NCBI RefSeq assembly: GCF_026041215.1 | Contig: NZ_JAPEIQ010000039.1 | Coordinates: 124,001 to 188,000, forward strand | Direction of reading: 5' to 3' | Length of the DNA: 64,000 nt | DNA from: Hoyosella sp. YIM 151337 | Lineage (GTDB): Bacteria; Actinomycetota; Actinomycetes; Mycobacteriales; Mycobacteriaceae | Shown: positions 30,308 through 42,292 of the stretch, in pieces | How the letters are laid out: each line of letters begins with the position of its first letter | How positions within the stretch are numbered: the first letter of the stretch is position 1 | Program-made: the position numbers and the translations under genes | The notes under the pieces: model-generated | The model's input: the letters and a program-made list of their open reading frames with translations, nothing else | Told to the model about the DNA's origin: nothing | Databases searched by the model: none

Positions 30308-31024
30308 TCAGATCGGGTCACCGGGACGCACTTGCGGCCGCGGCACGCGCAGTTTGCGGATCTGCGTCGCGCGGACAAAGGCGTACCATCCGATGCTGAA
30401 GCCAGTGTCGTCGCTGTCCGGCCACCGTTCCCGGATGCGGTTGCTGATCATGCGGCCCAGCATGATGCCCTCGATGATCATGAAGATCAGGAACACAAGC
30501 ATGCCGAGAGTGATGACACCCTGAAGTTCGGGCGGCATGAAAAGCGTCAAGAGCACGAGCAGCGCGAGCGGCATGAACATGCCAGCGAGGTTGCGCCGCG
30601 CGTCGACATAGTTTCGTGCAAAGCGGCGTACCGGTCCGCGATCACGCGGGAGCAGGTAATCCTCCTCGCCCGACATCATGCGGGCCCGGCGTTCAGCGGC
30701 GCGGGCCCGGCTGTCCGCGGCCGCGCGCTTTTTCTCCGCTTTGCTCAACTTCGGCTGGTTCTTTTGCGCGTCCTTCTTCGCCGCCTTCAGGGCCTTTTTA
30801 CGTGCCCGCGCCTCTGCGCGCGTCATCGGGGGAGGTGTGATCGGCCCCCGGACGCTGCGTTGCGACTCGCTTCGCTTGGGTGTAGGGCGACCCTTGCTGG
30901 GCGTGTATCCCCGGCGCTGAGCGTCGGAGGTGTCAGTCTCGCTTGGCGTGCTGGGCGTGTCGTGGACGTCCGCGTCGCCGTCACCGCTGGGGGTGTTCTC
31001 GTTGCCTCGTCGGGGGAACTTCAC
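30308..31024 (-). CDS. DUF3043 membrane protein (Rv2206-like)
   Basis: A 238-residue protein starting at GTG 31024. The first ~135 residues are polar and basic with Lys/Arg-rich segments (RSVRGPITPPPMTRAEARARKKALKAAKKDAQK in parts), then two hydrophobic helices (NLAGMFMPLALLVLLTLFMP and GVITLGMLVFLIFMIIEGIMLG) and a C-terminal basic tail (IRKLRVPRPQVRPGDPI). This is the DUF3043 pattern conserved in actinobacteria, next to cobT/cobS as in mycobacteria. It lies 11 bp upstream of cobU and may be co-transcribed. No function is known; the basic cytoplasmic tail would suit contact with nucleic acid or acidic lipids. Confidence 0.88.
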   Translation of the reverse strand: MKFPRRGNENTPSGDGDADVHDTPSTPSETDTSDAQRRGYTPSKGRPTPKRSESQRSVRGPITPPPMTRAEARARKKALKAAKKDAQKNQPKLSKAEKKRAAADSRARAAERRARMMSGEEDYLLPRDRGPVRRFARNYVDARRNLAGMFMPLALLVLLTLFMPPELQGVITLGMLVFLIFMIIEGIMLGRMISNRIRERWPDSDDTGFSIGWYAFVRATQIRKLRVPRPQVRPGDPI

Positions 31025-31138
31025 GCGCTACAGGGTATTGGATGAATCGGGCCGGACAAACATGCCGGATGCGCCTATGCCGCTCAGGTCGGTGTTGCAC
31101 GCCGGGCGAACCTGCTTCACAGGTGGCAGACTCAGACG

Positions 31139-32191
31139 ATGCGAGTCCTCATCGCGCCTGACGAATTCGGAGGCACCCTCTCGGCGAAGGCTGCTGCAGA
31201 GGCGATAGCGCAGGGCTGGGCGAGGTCCCGGCCGGGTGACGACATTGGTTACGCGCTGCAGTCCGATGGTGGCCCCGGATTCATTGAGATACTCGCCACG
31301 AGCGGCGGGGAACTTCAGACCGCGGACGTGGCAGGCCCGCTTGGGCAGCGCCTTGAAGCTCGCTGGCTGCTGCGGGACGGGGTCGCCTACATCGAGTCGG
31401 CGCAAGCATGCGGTCTCGCCGTGCTGGGCCGCCCGCCCGCCCCGCGGACAGCGCTCGGCGCGTCTAGCGCGGGCGTCGGTGACCTGATCGCGGCTGCCCT
31501 GGAGCACCGGCCCCGGCGGATTGTCGTTGGCCTGGGTGGTTCAGCATGCACCGATGGGGGCGCTGGACTAATCAGCGTGCTCGGCGGGTTCCCCGCGGCT
31601 GTGCAGCGGCTTGCAGGTGTCGCGCTCGTCGCCGCTACAGACGTGGAAAACCCGCTGCTGGGGGCGGACGGCGCGGCGGCCGTTTACGGGCCGCAAAAGG
31701 GAGCGGATCCGCGGACAGTCGCGGAATTGGAAACACGGTTGACGCGGTGGGCCGGGGAACTCAGTTCCTGGGCGCGGCGTCCCATCGCAGGCCTGCCCGG
31801 CAGTGGGGCAGCGGGGGGCATCGGTGCCGCACTCCTCGCGCTCGGTGCGGAACGTGTATCCGGGGGCGATATTGTGGCATCTATCACACAGCAGCGCGCA
31901 TTGATTCGCCACGCTGACCTAGTGATCTCTGGCGAGGGGAAGTTTGATGCGCAGTCGCTGCGCGGGAAGGTCGTGGTGACAGTGGCGGCCGAGGCTATGA
32001 ACGCTGGCGTCGACGTCGTTGTGCTTGCAGGTCAAGTCCGTATTCGGGACGATGAGTATCGTCCCCGCGGTGTTGTTGCGGCGTACTCGGTGGCTGACTA
32101 CTGCGGCTCTGTCGAGGCAGCGATAGCGCAGCCGGAGAAGCATCTAGCCGATCTCGCCGCGGCCGTGGCCTCCTCATGGGCAAACGGGTAG
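31139..32191 (+). CDS. Glycerate kinase (GarK/GlxK type)
   Basis: A 350-residue kinase of the glycerate kinase type-1 family, phosphorylating D-glycerate with ATP (2-phosphoglycerate in this family). Characteristic blocks: VLIAPDEFGGTLSAKAAAEAIAQGW (start), GARWLLRDGVAYIESAQACGL-like region, VGLGGSACTDGGAG, LPGSGAAGGIGAALLALGAE and SGEGKFDAQSLRGKVV. Orthologue by position of Rv2205c. Divergent from the DUF3043 gene. Start at ATG 31139. Confidence 0.93.
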   Translation: MRVLIAPDEFGGTLSAKAAAEAIAQGWARSRPGDDIGYALQSDGGPGFIEILATSGGELQTADVAGPLGQRLEARWLLRDGVAYIESAQACGLAVLGRPPAPRTALGASSAGVGDLIAAALEHRPRRIVVGLGGSACTDGGAGLISVLGGFPAAVQRLAGVALVAATDVENPLLGADGAAAVYGPQKGADPRTVAELETRLTRWAGELSSWARRPIAGLPGSGAAGGIGAALLALGAERVSGGDIVASITQQRALIRHADLVISGEGKFDAQSLRGKVVVTVAAEAMNAGVDVVVLAGQVRIRDDEYRPRGVVAAYSVADYCGSVEAAIAQPEKHLADLAAAVASSWANG

Positions 32192-32288
32192 CGTGGGCTG
32201 GCTGCTGCGGGAATGTTCCAAGAGGATGTACCGTTTAAACAGGCACCAGTACGTGCACGGCGATGAAGGCTAGGCTGAGGGAGAACGC

Positions 32289-32639
32289 ATGACTGTGCAG
32301 AACGAGACCGCCACCCAGGGTGTAACGCTGACTGCTGCTGCGGCCGCGAAGGCGAAGGCGCTGCTTGAGCAGGAGGGGCGCGACGATCTCTCGCTTCGGA
32401 TTGCTGTGCAGCCCGGTGGATGCGCAGGCCTGCGCTACCAGTTGTTCTTTGATGACAGGACGCTCGACGGGGACCACACCCTCGAGTTTGACGGTGTGAC
32501 GCTCGCTGTCGACCGGATGAGCGAACCCTACTTGCACGGGGCCGTGATCGACTTCGTGGATTCGATCGAGAAGCAGGGCTTCACGATCGACAATCCAAAT
32601 GCAACGGGATCGTGCGCATGCGGGGATTCCTTCAACTGA
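32289..32639 (+). CDS. erpA: A-type iron-sulfur cluster carrier (HesB/IscA/ErpA family)
   Basis: A 116-residue protein with the A-type fold; the three cluster-binding cysteines are at PGGCAGLRY and in the terminal GSCACGDSF pair. It would deliver Fe-S clusters to apo-enzymes, for example LipA and the Rieske protein encoded nearby. Full length; orthologue of Rv2204c. A GC-rich hairpin at 32692-32726 follows. Confidence 0.94.
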   Translation: MTVQNETATQGVTLTAAAAAKAKALLEQEGRDDLSLRIAVQPGGCAGLRYQLFFDDRTLDGDHTLEFDGVTLAVDRMSEPYLHGAVIDFVDSIEKQGFTIDNPNATGSCACGDSFN

Positions 32640-32691
32640 GAAGCTGAGTACTTGCGTTTCGCAGGGCCTTGATCCGGCCCCATGGACGCAC

Positions 32692-32726
32692 CCGGGGTGG
32701 TCTGGCGAGGAGCCGGACCACCCCGG
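32692..32726 (+). terminator. Terminator hairpin after erpA
   Basis: CCGGGGTGGTC (32692-32702) pairs perfectly with GACCACCCCGG (32716-32726) around a 13-nt loop, followed by AGTGCTTTCT. It separates erpA from the kinase gene that starts 141 bp later. Confidence 0.75.
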
Positions 32727-32863
32727 AGTGCTTTCTGGGCAGTTCGCGCACAGAAAGCACAGCCCCCGCGCGGTACGGTAGGGCGTCGCGACACGATCGG
32801 CCGGTCGGCCGGAGATGGAGACTCCGTCGCGGCCATACCTGCCGTGGGCACGAAAGGGACTAA

Positions 32864-35784
<2,921 letters not shown>

Positions 35785-35994
35785 AGGCGCAGCACCTCAA
35801 TTCGCGTCCCAGGGGTCGACAGTCATCCCCGTGCCGGGTCAAACACTTACCGAAAGGGAGTATGCCGTAAAGATCTGCCTTAGATGAGCCGACCCGAGCG
35901 CGCCGGTGCTTGGGGCGTGGTCTACGCTGCGTAGTATTCGGACTCAGAATGCGGATGAGTCCGCAGTAGGTGTGGCAACCAGGAAGGCGTGAAC

Positions 35995-37068
35995 GTGGCA
36001 CACGGTAGTCAGCGTCGGATTGCGCGGCGGACTGGGCTAGCGGCGACTCTCGGTTTCGCTGCCGTGCTCCTTTCGGGCTGCTCCATTGACAATGCGGTTC
36101 TGCGATTCGGCTGGCCGTCTGGGGTAACGCCCCAGGCAGAAAGCATGCGCGTGTTGTGGACCTGGTCGGTGGTCGCTGCTCTCGCGATGGGCGTTTTGGT
36201 GTGGGGCCTGACATTCTGGACGGTCACGTTCCACCGGAAGAAGAAGGACTCCCCAGATTTCCCGCGGCAGACTGCCTACAACGTGCCGCTGGAGCTCATG
36301 TACACAGCGGTGCCGTTCGTGATCATCGCGGTGCTCTTCTACTTCACCGTTGTGGTGCAGAACTTCGTCAACGATAAAGAGCATGGCCAAGCCGATGTTG
36401 TGGTCGATGTCACGGCATACCAGTGGAACTGGAAGTTCGGTTACCGCACCATCGACATGCAGGACGGCACGCCGTTCTACGATGGCGCTGACCCGGACAC
36501 TCCGCAGGTTACCGCGGCCGGGCAAGAGGCCGAGGGCGATGACGAGCATGGTGAGGCATACGGCCCGATTCACGGTAAGGAGCGCGGCGACCTCTCGTAC
36601 CTGCAGTACAACAAGATCGAGACCGTAGGAACGAGCGAGGAGATCCCCGTCCTCGTGCTTCCCACAAATCGGCGCATCGAGTTCGTACTGGCATCGTCCG
36701 ACGTCGTGCACTCCTTCTGGGTGCCGGAGTTCCTGTTCAAGCGGGACGTCCTGCCGAACCCTGAAGAGAACCACTCCGACAACTCGTTCCAGATCAGCGA
36801 GATCGAGCGGGAAGGCGCATTCGTCGGCCGCTGTGCTGAAATGTGCGGCACATACCACGCGATGATGAACTTCGAGGTCCGCGCGGTCAGCCCGGAGGCA
36901 TTCGCTGAGTACATCGACCTGAGGAAGCCGGTTGAAGATGGTGGCCAGGGCCTTTCGAATGCGGAGGCGCTCGCTGCGATCGGTGAGGAGCCACTGTCTG
37001 TCACGACCGTGCCGTTCGAGACCAGGCGTGACGTCCAGACCGCAATCCCGTTCCGGGCTGACAACTGA
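35995..37068 (+). CDS. ctaC: Cytochrome c oxidase (aa3) subunit II
   Basis: A 357-residue lipoprotein-type subunit II (Rv2200c). Start set at GTG 35995, which has AGGAAGG six bases upstream; an in-frame GTG at 35989 would sit on top of that site. The signal peptide ends in LLSGC with lipidated Cys29. Two transmembrane helices follow, then the periplasmic cupredoxin domain. The CuA centre is visible: [10 protein letters not shown] (His), [14 protein letters not shown] (Cys280, Cys284, His288). An extended loop with acidic residues ([16 protein letters not shown]) precedes the CuA fold, typical of actinobacterial CtaC that docks the diheme QcrC. It accepts electrons in the bcc-aa3 supercomplex. 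ctaF follows after 33 bp. Confidence 0.96.
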   Translation: MAHGSQRRIARRTGLAATLGFAAVLLSGCSIDNAVLRFGWPSGVTPQAESMRVLWTWSVVAALAMGVLVWGLTFWTVTFHRKKKDSPDFPRQTAYNVPLELMYTAVPFVIIAVLFYFTVVVQNFVNDKEHGQADVVVDVTAYQWNWKFGYRTIDMQDGTPFYDGADPDTPQVTAAGQEAEGDDEHGEAYGPIHGKERGDLSYLQYNKIETVGTSEEIPVLVLPTNRRIEFVLASSDVVHSFWVPEFLFKRDVLPNPEENHSDNSFQISEIEREGAFVGRCAEMCGTYHAMMNFEVRAVSPEAFAEYIDLRKPVEDGGQGLSNAEALAAIGEEPLSVTTVPFETRRDVQTAIPFRADN

Positions 37069-37101
37069 CGCTGACCACCTCGAGCAAGGACAAGTACTGA
37101 C

Positions 37102-37518
37102 ATGAAGATCGAAGCTAAGCTCTTCGAGCTGTTGACGGTGTTCTTTATCGTCGTGGGCATCATCTACATCGTGTTCACGAACATCTCGCGTGCGGGTCTC
37201 GAGTGGGTGGGTATCACCGCGATCGCCCTCTCAGCGGGTCTGACATTGATTGTCGGAACGTACTTCCGCTTTGTTGCCCGGCGCATAGATACCCGGCCGG
37301 AGGACTACGACGAAGCAGAAATTGCGGACGGCTCCGGTGACCTCGGCTTCTTCCCGCCGCACAGCTTCTGGCCGTTACTGCTGGGTCTGGCCGCGATGAT
37401 CACGGGTATCGGCTTCGCGTTCGTGCAATGGTGGATGGTCACTGCTGGCGTGGTGTTTATCCTGGTCGCTGCCGCTGGCCTGGTCTTCGAATACCACTTG
37501 GGTCCTGAAAAACACTGA
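37102..37518 (+). CDS. ctaF: Cytochrome c oxidase subunit IV (CtaF)
   Basis: A 138-residue protein with four hydrophobic segments in two pairs: two at about 5-55 (LFELLTVFFIVVGIIYIVF, ITAIALSAGLTLIVGTYF) and two at about 90-133. Between the pairs is the conserved actinobacterial RRIDTRPEDYDEAEIADGSGDLGFFPPHSFWPLL segment (in parts). It is the small subunit IV of the actinobacterial aa3 oxidase (Rv2199c). Co-transcribed with ctaC; terminated by the hairpin at 37532-37560. Confidence 0.95.
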   Translation: MKIEAKLFELLTVFFIVVGIIYIVFTNISRAGLEWVGITAIALSAGLTLIVGTYFRFVARRIDTRPEDYDEAEIADGSGDLGFFPPHSFWPLLLGLAAMITGIGFAFVQWWMVTAGVVFILVAAAGLVFEYHLGPEKH

Positions 37519-37531
37519 TCAATCACGCAAT

Positions 37532-37560
37532 CCGCCCTGGGAGCCGAGCCTCCAGGGCGG
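37532..37560 (+). terminator. Terminator after ctaF
   Basis: CCGCCCTGG (37532-37540) pairs with CCAGGGCGG (37552-37560) around an 11-nt loop, followed by ATTTGCTG. Located 14 bp after the ctaF stop, it should end most ctaC-ctaF transcripts before the permease genes. Confidence 0.8.
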
Positions 37561-37599
37561 ATTTGCTGTAGCTGCGGGGCAGGAGCGCTCCAGCGTCGT

Positions 37600-37628
37600 A
37601 GAGCGAGCGGAATCCTTCCGCTCGCTCT
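37600..37628 (+). promoter_or_regulatory. 13-bp perfect inverted repeat just before the permease start
   Basis: AGAGCGAGCGGAA (37600-37612) is the exact reverse complement of TTCCGCTCGCTCT (37616-37628), with a 3-nt loop. It ends 14 bases before the GTG start of the permease gene. It could be an operator, an RNA hairpin that hides the ribosome-binding region, or a second terminator. No T tract follows. Confidence 0.6.
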
Positions 37629-37642
37629 ATCTTGTCGCCGGC

Positions 37643-38593
37643 GTGTTGCTCCTGTTGCTGTTCACGCACGAATACATCGCCGGGCTCATCGAGGGAAGTC
37701 CCCGGTTGCTGGCTGCGCTGACTATATTCATCGCCGTCTTCATCCAGGCCATTCCCTTTCTGATCGTCGGTGTCGTGCTGAGCGCAAGCATCGCGACGTT
37801 TGTATCGCCGGCCCTGCTGCAGCGCGTGTTGCCGCGTCAGCGTCACGCGGCAGTCGGCGCCGCCGGTGTCGCCGGTCTCGCGCTCCCTGGCTGCGAATGC
37901 GGATCTGTTCCGGTAGCGAGGCGACTGATCGACCAGGGCGCGCCGAGCGCGGTTGCCCTGACCTTCATGCTGTCCGCCCCGGCGATCAACCCCGTCGTGC
38001 TGGTTTCTACCGCGGTTGCGTTCAGTGGGCACCCGGAGATGGTGGCTGCACGTTTCGCTGGATCGTTGGGTACCGCGCTGGTGGTGGGCTGGATTTGGCT
38101 GGCGATCAGCAAGAAGAAATGGATTGGGCGAGGAAACGGCTCACCAGTGTGCAGCTCCCACGGTGGTGACGGCAGCAACTCGCGCCTGCACGGGTTCGCT
38201 GCAGCTGCACGGCACGACCTCGTGCAGGCGGGCTCATTCCTTGCCCTCGGAGCCGCGGTGGCTGCTGCACTCCGCGTCTTCGTTCCCGCTGCGGTGTATG
38301 AGCACATCGCTGGAAATCTGCTGGTGGGTGTGCTCGTGATGGCGGTCCTCGCGGTGCTGCTCGCGCTTTGCTCTGAAGCCGACGCTTTCGTTGCCGCGAG
38401 CCTCACGATGTTGCCGCTGCTGCCGCGCCTTGTGTTCCTGGTCGTGGGTCCGGCAGTTGACGTGAAACTGGTAGCGATGCAGGCGGGTGCATTCGGCCAT
38501 TCCTTCGCAGTGCGATTCGCGCCGCTCACTTTCTTGGTCGCGATTGCGTGCGGCAGTGCTGCGGGGCTCGTGTTCCTGGGAGCGACTGCATGA
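37643..38593 (+). CDS. Permease of the DUF318/UPF0718 (YraQ/ArsP-like) family
   Basis: A 316-residue polytopic membrane protein with about eight hydrophobic helices in two halves. The family signature PGCECGSVPVARRLIDQGAPSAVALTFMLSAPAINP (in parts; GCxCG-x-PxxR-x8-AP) lies at about residues 83-118 and a second conserved block LCSEADAFVAAS at about 245. A His/Gly/Ser linker joins the halves (about 165-185). The family is associated with export of metals or organoarsenicals and with thiol-type ligands, but the substrate is unknown. Start is GTG 37643, the only standard initiation codon in frame after the preceding stop. Overlaps the TIGR03943 gene by four bases (ATGA). No counterpart between ctaF and qcrB in M. 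tuberculosis, where mmpS3 sits instead. Confidence 0.88.
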   Translation: MLLLLLFTHEYIAGLIEGSPRLLAALTIFIAVFIQAIPFLIVGVVLSASIATFVSPALLQRVLPRQRHAAVGAAGVAGLALPGCECGSVPVARRLIDQGAPSAVALTFMLSAPAINPVVLVSTAVAFSGHPEMVAARFAGSLGTALVVGWIWLAISKKKWIGRGNGSPVCSSHGGDGSNSRLHGFAAAARHDLVQAGSFLALGAAVAAALRVFVPAAVYEHIAGNLLVGVLVMAVLAVLLALCSEADAFVAASLTMLPLLPRLVFLVVGPAVDVKLVAMQAGAFGHSFAVRFAPLTFLVAIACGSAAGLVFLGATA

Positions 38594-39345
38594 TCAGGGC
38601 AACGCAGAACGCGGTGCTGTTGTTGCTCGGCTGTGTTCTGGTGAAAATCGTGGTCGACGGAGCACATATGCGCTACGTGCGTGCGGATTTCGGCCCGTTC
38701 TTGCTCGCCAGTGGCCTTCTCATCACGGTTCTCGCACTACTCGGCATGCTCCGTGATTTCAGTTCGCTACGGGTTGGCGGCACCGGTGCGAGTGGGGAGC
38801 GCTCCGGAAGGTCCGCATGGTTGCTATGCGCTCCGCTCGTGATCCTGCTGTTCGTGCATCCGCCTCCGCTTGGCCCCGAAACTCTGGAGCTGCGCCCCGC
38901 TAGCCCTGCTCCCGGGGGATTCGCACAGGCCGTGTCGCCGCGGGATGGGCCAAAGATGAGGTTCGATCCCTTGCCTGATGATCCCTATCCGGAGGTGGGC
39001 ATCCTGGAAGTGATACGCCGCTCGGCATTCGATTCAACCGGCAGCCTTGAGGACCGCGAGATTAGTATCGTCGGATTTGTCATGTCGCTGCCCGAAACGC
39101 CTTCTGAGCGAGTTTTAGCGCGTGTCAGCATCGTGTGCTGCGCGGCGGATGCGCGGCTCGTCTCGCTCCGTTTGAGCGGCATTTCTGGCACTCCACTCGC
39201 GGATGCAGCCGATCGCACGTGGTTTGAACTGCGCGGCACCGCGGTCCCGGGCAGCGCGCGGCCAGATAATGGGTATACACCGCTATTCCGTGTCACCTCG
39301 GCACGCGCAATCGCAGCGCCACCGAACACCTACGAACACCCATGA
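38590..39345 (+). CDS. TIGR03943/DUF1980 family membrane protein, permease partner
   Basis: A 251-residue protein beginning at ATG 38590, overlapping the permease stop. Two N-terminal helices (about 5-25 and 37-57) and a third at about 78-95 are followed by an extracytoplasmic domain with the family pattern GSLEDREISIVGFVMS, ARVSIVCCAADARLVSLRL (a Cys pair) and DRTWFELRG. TIGR03943 proteins are nearly always encoded beside UPF0718 permeases (as B. subtilis ycgQ beside ycgR); the pair is thought to act together, with the Cys-Cys as a candidate metal site. Ends before a 17-bp hairpin. Confidence 0.88.
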   Translation: MIRATQNAVLLLLGCVLVKIVVDGAHMRYVRADFGPFLLASGLLITVLALLGMLRDFSSLRVGGTGASGERSGRSAWLLCAPLVILLFVHPPPLGPETLELRPASPAPGGFAQAVSPRDGPKMRFDPLPDDPYPEVGILEVIRRSAFDSTGSLEDREISIVGFVMSLPETPSERVLARVSIVCCAADARLVSLRLSGISGTPLADAADRTWFELRGTAVPGSARPDNGYTPLFRVTSARAIAAPPNTYEHP

Positions 39346-39357
39346 TGCCGGCAGCCT

Positions 39358-39414
39358 CACAGGAAACGGACCAGGCGCACGACTTCTGGGCGTGATTCTG
39401 GTCCGTTTCCTGTG
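39358..39414 (+). terminator. Long perfect inverted repeat after the permease pair
   Basis: CACAGGAAACGGACCAG (39358-39374) pairs without mismatch to CTGGTCCGTTTCCTGTG (39398-39414), 17 bp with a 23-nt loop. It is too GC-moderate and has no T tract on the plus strand, so it may be a terminator stem, an RNase-protected 3' end or a protein-binding site between convergent operons. Confidence 0.6.
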
Positions 39415-39436
39415 AACCTGCGCCGTGCACCGCCGC

Positions 39437-39479
39437 AAAAAGGGAGGGGCCAGCCGTGTAAGGCTGGACCCTCCCTTTT
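39437..39479 (-). terminator. Intrinsic terminator of the ctaE-qcrCAB operon
   Basis: AAAAGGGAGGG-G-CCAGCC on the plus strand pairs with GGCTGG-A-CCCTCCCTTTT with one mismatch and a GTGTAA loop. Read on the minus strand it is a stem followed by TTTTT, about 20 bp after the qcrB stop. The A/T run on both sides suggests it works in both directions. Confidence 0.88.
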
Positions 39480-39497
39480 AGGGGACGCCGGGCTGAG

Positions 39498-41147
39498 TCA
39501 GTGGTGTCCGTCACCACCGTTACGGTTGCGTTCCTGCAGTTCGCGCAGCGCGCGTGCATGCGCGACATGCGCTTCGTGCTCAGCGTGTTCCAGCGCCTCG
39601 TGCTCGTCCGTCGGATCTGCCGTGAGCAAACTGCCGGCGCCAGGTTTGCCTGCCGAGCCGAGCTGGTTCATCCGCTTTGGTACCGCCGCACCCTGGTAGG
39701 GGAGCGGAATCGGGTGACCGTGCTCGTCGACTGGGCCGAGCGGCTGGTGCAACTCGATGTACTCGCCGTGCGGCAAGCGCGTGATGATGCCCGTTTCGAT
39801 GCCGTGTTCGAGAACCTTGCGGTCCGAACGCTGCAGACCGATGCACCAGCGGTAGGCAATGATGTACGCGATTGGCGGAATCACCACCATGCCGATGCGG
39901 CCGAGCCACGTCGTCATGTTGAGCGAGATGTGGAACTTGTAGGCGATGATGTCGTTCATTGCCATGAAGAAGAGGACGAGGTAGAAACCGATCGCCATGG
40001 CACCGAGAGCGGTCCGCACTGGGACGTCGCGCGGGCGCTGTAGCAGATTGTGGTGGACGTCGTCCTTCGTGAGCTTCTTCTCGATGAATGGGTAGGTGAA
40101 CAGCAGGATGAAGACCACGCCGAGGATCACCGCGACCCACACCACCGATGGGATCATGTAGTTGCCGAGGTAGATATCCCACGCGGGGAAGATACGAGCC
40201 ATACCTTCGGTGAAGAACATGTACCAGTCAGGCTGGGAACCCGCCGAAATCTGCGAGGGGTTATACGGACCGAGGTTCCAGATTGGGTTGATCTGCAGCA
40301 GGCCGCCCATTAGCGCGAGGATGCCGAAGATCACCGCGAAGAAGCCGCCTGCCTTAACACCGAACACCGGCAGCACGCGGACGCCGACCACGTTGTTCTC
40401 TGTGCGGCCTGGACCGGGGAACTGCGTGTGCTTCTGGTACCAGACCAATGCGAGGTGGGCAGCGATCAGTGCCAGCAGAATGCCTGGGATAAGCAGAATG
40501 TGCAGTACGTAGGCCCGCGGGATGATCAATTCGCCGGGGAACTCCCCGCCGAATGCCAGCCAGTGGATCCAGGTGCCGACCACAGGGAGCGACAACATGA
40601 TCGCCGAGGTGATGCGGAGACCGGTGCCGGAGAGGAGGTCGTCCGGCAGGGTGTAGCCGAGGAAGCCCTCTGCGATGGTGAGCACGAAGATGAGCGAGCC
40701 GATTACCCAGTTCGCTTCACGTGGCTTTCTGAATCCGCCGGTGAAGAAGATGCGGAACAGGTGCAGCACGATCGACGCGGCAAACAGCAGCGCCGCCCAG
40801 TGATGCAACTGACGAACGAACAAGCCGCCCCGGACTTCGAACGAGATATTCAGAGTTGTTTCGTAGGCCCGCGACATTTCGACGCCACGCATCGGCTGAT
40901 ACACGCCCTCGTAGGCGATGTGCGCCATTGATGGGTCAAAGAACAGCGTCAGGTAGACACCCGAAATAAGCAGAATGATGAAGCTGTATAGAGCAACCTC
41001 GCCAAGCAGGAATGACCAGTGGGTGGGGAACACCTTGTTCATCTGCTTCCGCATGCCAGCTGCCATACGGTAGCGGTCATCCATGTCGGTGGCCGCACGG
41101 GTCGCTTCGGCTGTACTGCGCGCCTTGAGCGCTTGACTCATGCTCAT
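39498..41147 (-). CDS. qcrB: Cytochrome bc1 (bcc) complex cytochrome b subunit
   Basis: A 549-residue membrane subunit (Rv2196) with eight or more helices. The heme-ligating histidines lie in the second and fourth helices ([23 protein letters not shown] and [23 protein letters not shown]). The Qo-site PPEW-like position and the ef loop region are present ([26 protein letters not shown]). The C-terminal ~130 residues are a cytoplasmic His/Glu-rich tail, longer than in proteobacterial cytochrome b. It oxidises menaquinol in the bcc-aa3 supercomplex. The start overlaps the qcrA stop by four bases. Confidence 0.97.
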   Translation of the reverse strand: MSMSQALKARSTAEATRAATDMDDRYRMAAGMRKQMNKVFPTHWSFLLGEVALYSFIILLISGVYLTLFFDPSMAHIAYEGVYQPMRGVEMSRAYETTLNISFEVRGGLFVRQLHHWAALLFAASIVLHLFRIFFTGGFRKPREANWVIGSLIFVLTIAEGFLGYTLPDDLLSGTGLRITSAIMLSLPVVGTWIHWLAFGGEFPGELIIPRAYVLHILLIPGILLALIAAHLALVWYQKHTQFPGPGRTENNVVGVRVLPVFGVKAGGFFAVIFGILALMGGLLQINPIWNLGPYNPSQISAGSQPDWYMFFTEGMARIFPAWDIYLGNYMIPSVVWVAVILGVVFILLFTYPFIEKKLTKDDVHHNLLQRPRDVPVRTALGAMAIGFYLVLFFMAMNDIIAYKFHISLNMTTWLGRIGMVVIPPIAYIIAYRWCIGLQRSDRKVLEHGIETGIITRLPHGEYIELHQPLGPVDEHGHPIPLPYQGAAVPKRMNQLGSAGKPGAGSLLTADPTDEHEALEHAEHEAHVAHARALRELQERNRNGGDGHH

Positions 41148-42292
41148 GATTCCAGATTCCTGTAGCCTGGCCGTTCCCAGAATGCTGGGCCGAGCGGTTC
41201 GATGAAGTCGCCGTTGGCGACCAGGTATCCCTCTTCATTCACTGTGATGGGCAGCTGCGGAAGAGCACGGGTTGCCGGGCCGAAGACCGGCTTGGCGTAC
41301 TGCATCACGTCGAACTGTGACTGATGGCAGGGGCACAGGATCCGGTGCGTCTGCTGCTCATAGAGCGACGTGGGGCACGCAAGGTGTGTACAGATCTTCG
41401 AGAAGGCGAAGAAGTTGCCGTAGTTGAACGTTTCCTGCCCTTCGCGCCGAACTGCCCGGGCAGCATCCTCGGCGCGCAGGTGGAAGAGCATGACTGCAGA
41501 ATACTCGTGGCGCAGCGACTTCAGCATCATCGAATGGTCGCCCTCCCATGACGCCTTCCACGGGAAGACCGACTCCATGCCGCCAGCGTCGATATCTTCT
41601 GGGCGAACCAGTGCGACGTCAGTGATGCGTCCCGTGTCCCGGCGAAGGTAGATCGTCTCGCCAGGGTAGTCCGGCGTCCAGAGGGAACGCCATAGGGGCG
41701 AGTCGTCCCGCTGTGCCCATGGGTTCTTGACCATGCCACCGAGGAGTCCGACCGGTGCGGCCACCGCGAAAGCACCGATGCCGAACGCGGCGCTCCATTT
41801 GATCATGCTTCGGCGGCCGAGCGTGGACGTGTCGTACGCGTCGCGCAGCAGGGCGACGGACGTCATCTGGTCGAGCTTGTCGGACGGTCCGTCGTGACGC
41901 TGCTGGACGGAGATCTCCTCGGGGATCATCTTCTTGGCGATCAGCACTACACCAATGCCGATGCTGAGGATCGATAGACCGAAGGTTAGGCCATAGAGCG
42001 GAGTGGTCAGGTTATAGAGGGCGTAACCTTCTTCGCCGATCGTCCGGTATTCCCACGGCCAGAACAAGAAGATCGCGAGAAACGCGAGACCGGAGAGCCC
42101 GGCGAGAGTGAACCAGAATGTGATCTGGCGAGCCGCACGTTGCTCGGCCTTAGTCCCCTCGATCGGCCAGCGGTTCCGGCGATAGATCACCTCGACGTCG
42201 TCAAGGCTGGTGCCAAGCTTCGCGAGTTCTTCCTGGCTCATTCCGGCCAGTTCTTCTGGGGTGGGGTTCTTTTTCTGATCCCCGCTGCTCAT
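41144..42292 (-). CDS. qcrA: Rieske iron-sulfur subunit of the bcc complex
   Basis: A 382-residue Rieske protein (Rv2195) when started at ATG 42292, which overlaps the qcrC stop as ATGA; the frame stays open further upstream within qcrC. Three transmembrane helices at about 60-80, 95-115 and 160-185 are typical of actinobacteria (one in proteobacteria). The 2Fe-2S ligands are CTHLACP (Cys, His) and CPCHQSQF (Cys, His). The third helix is preceded by a twin-arginine-like stretch, [15 protein letters not shown], consistent with Tat-dependent insertion. Confidence 0.96.
   Translation of the reverse strand: MSSGDQKKNPTPEELAGMSQEELAKLGTSLDDVEVIYRRNRWPIEGTKAEQRAARQITFWFTLAGLSGLAFLAIFLFWPWEYRTIGEEGYALYNLTTPLYGLTFGLSILSIGIGVVLIAKKMIPEEISVQQRHDGPSDKLDQMTSVALLRDAYDTSTLGRRSMIKWSAAFGIGAFAVAAPVGLLGGMVKNPWAQRDDSPLWRSLWTPDYPGETIYLRRDTGRITDVALVRPEDIDAGGMESVFPWKASWEGDHSMMLKSLRHEYSAVMLFHLRAEDAARAVRREGQETFNYGNFFAFSKICTHLACPTSLYEQQTHRILCPCHQSQFDVMQYAKPVFGPATRALPQLPITVNEEGYLVANGDFIEPLGPAFWERPGYRNLES

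Noticed and set aside
37500-37640. Zur-type or other metal-responsive operator for the permease pair
   Set aside because: No TGATAATnATTATCA-like palindrome was found; only the 13-bp GC-rich hairpin is present, which is reported separately.
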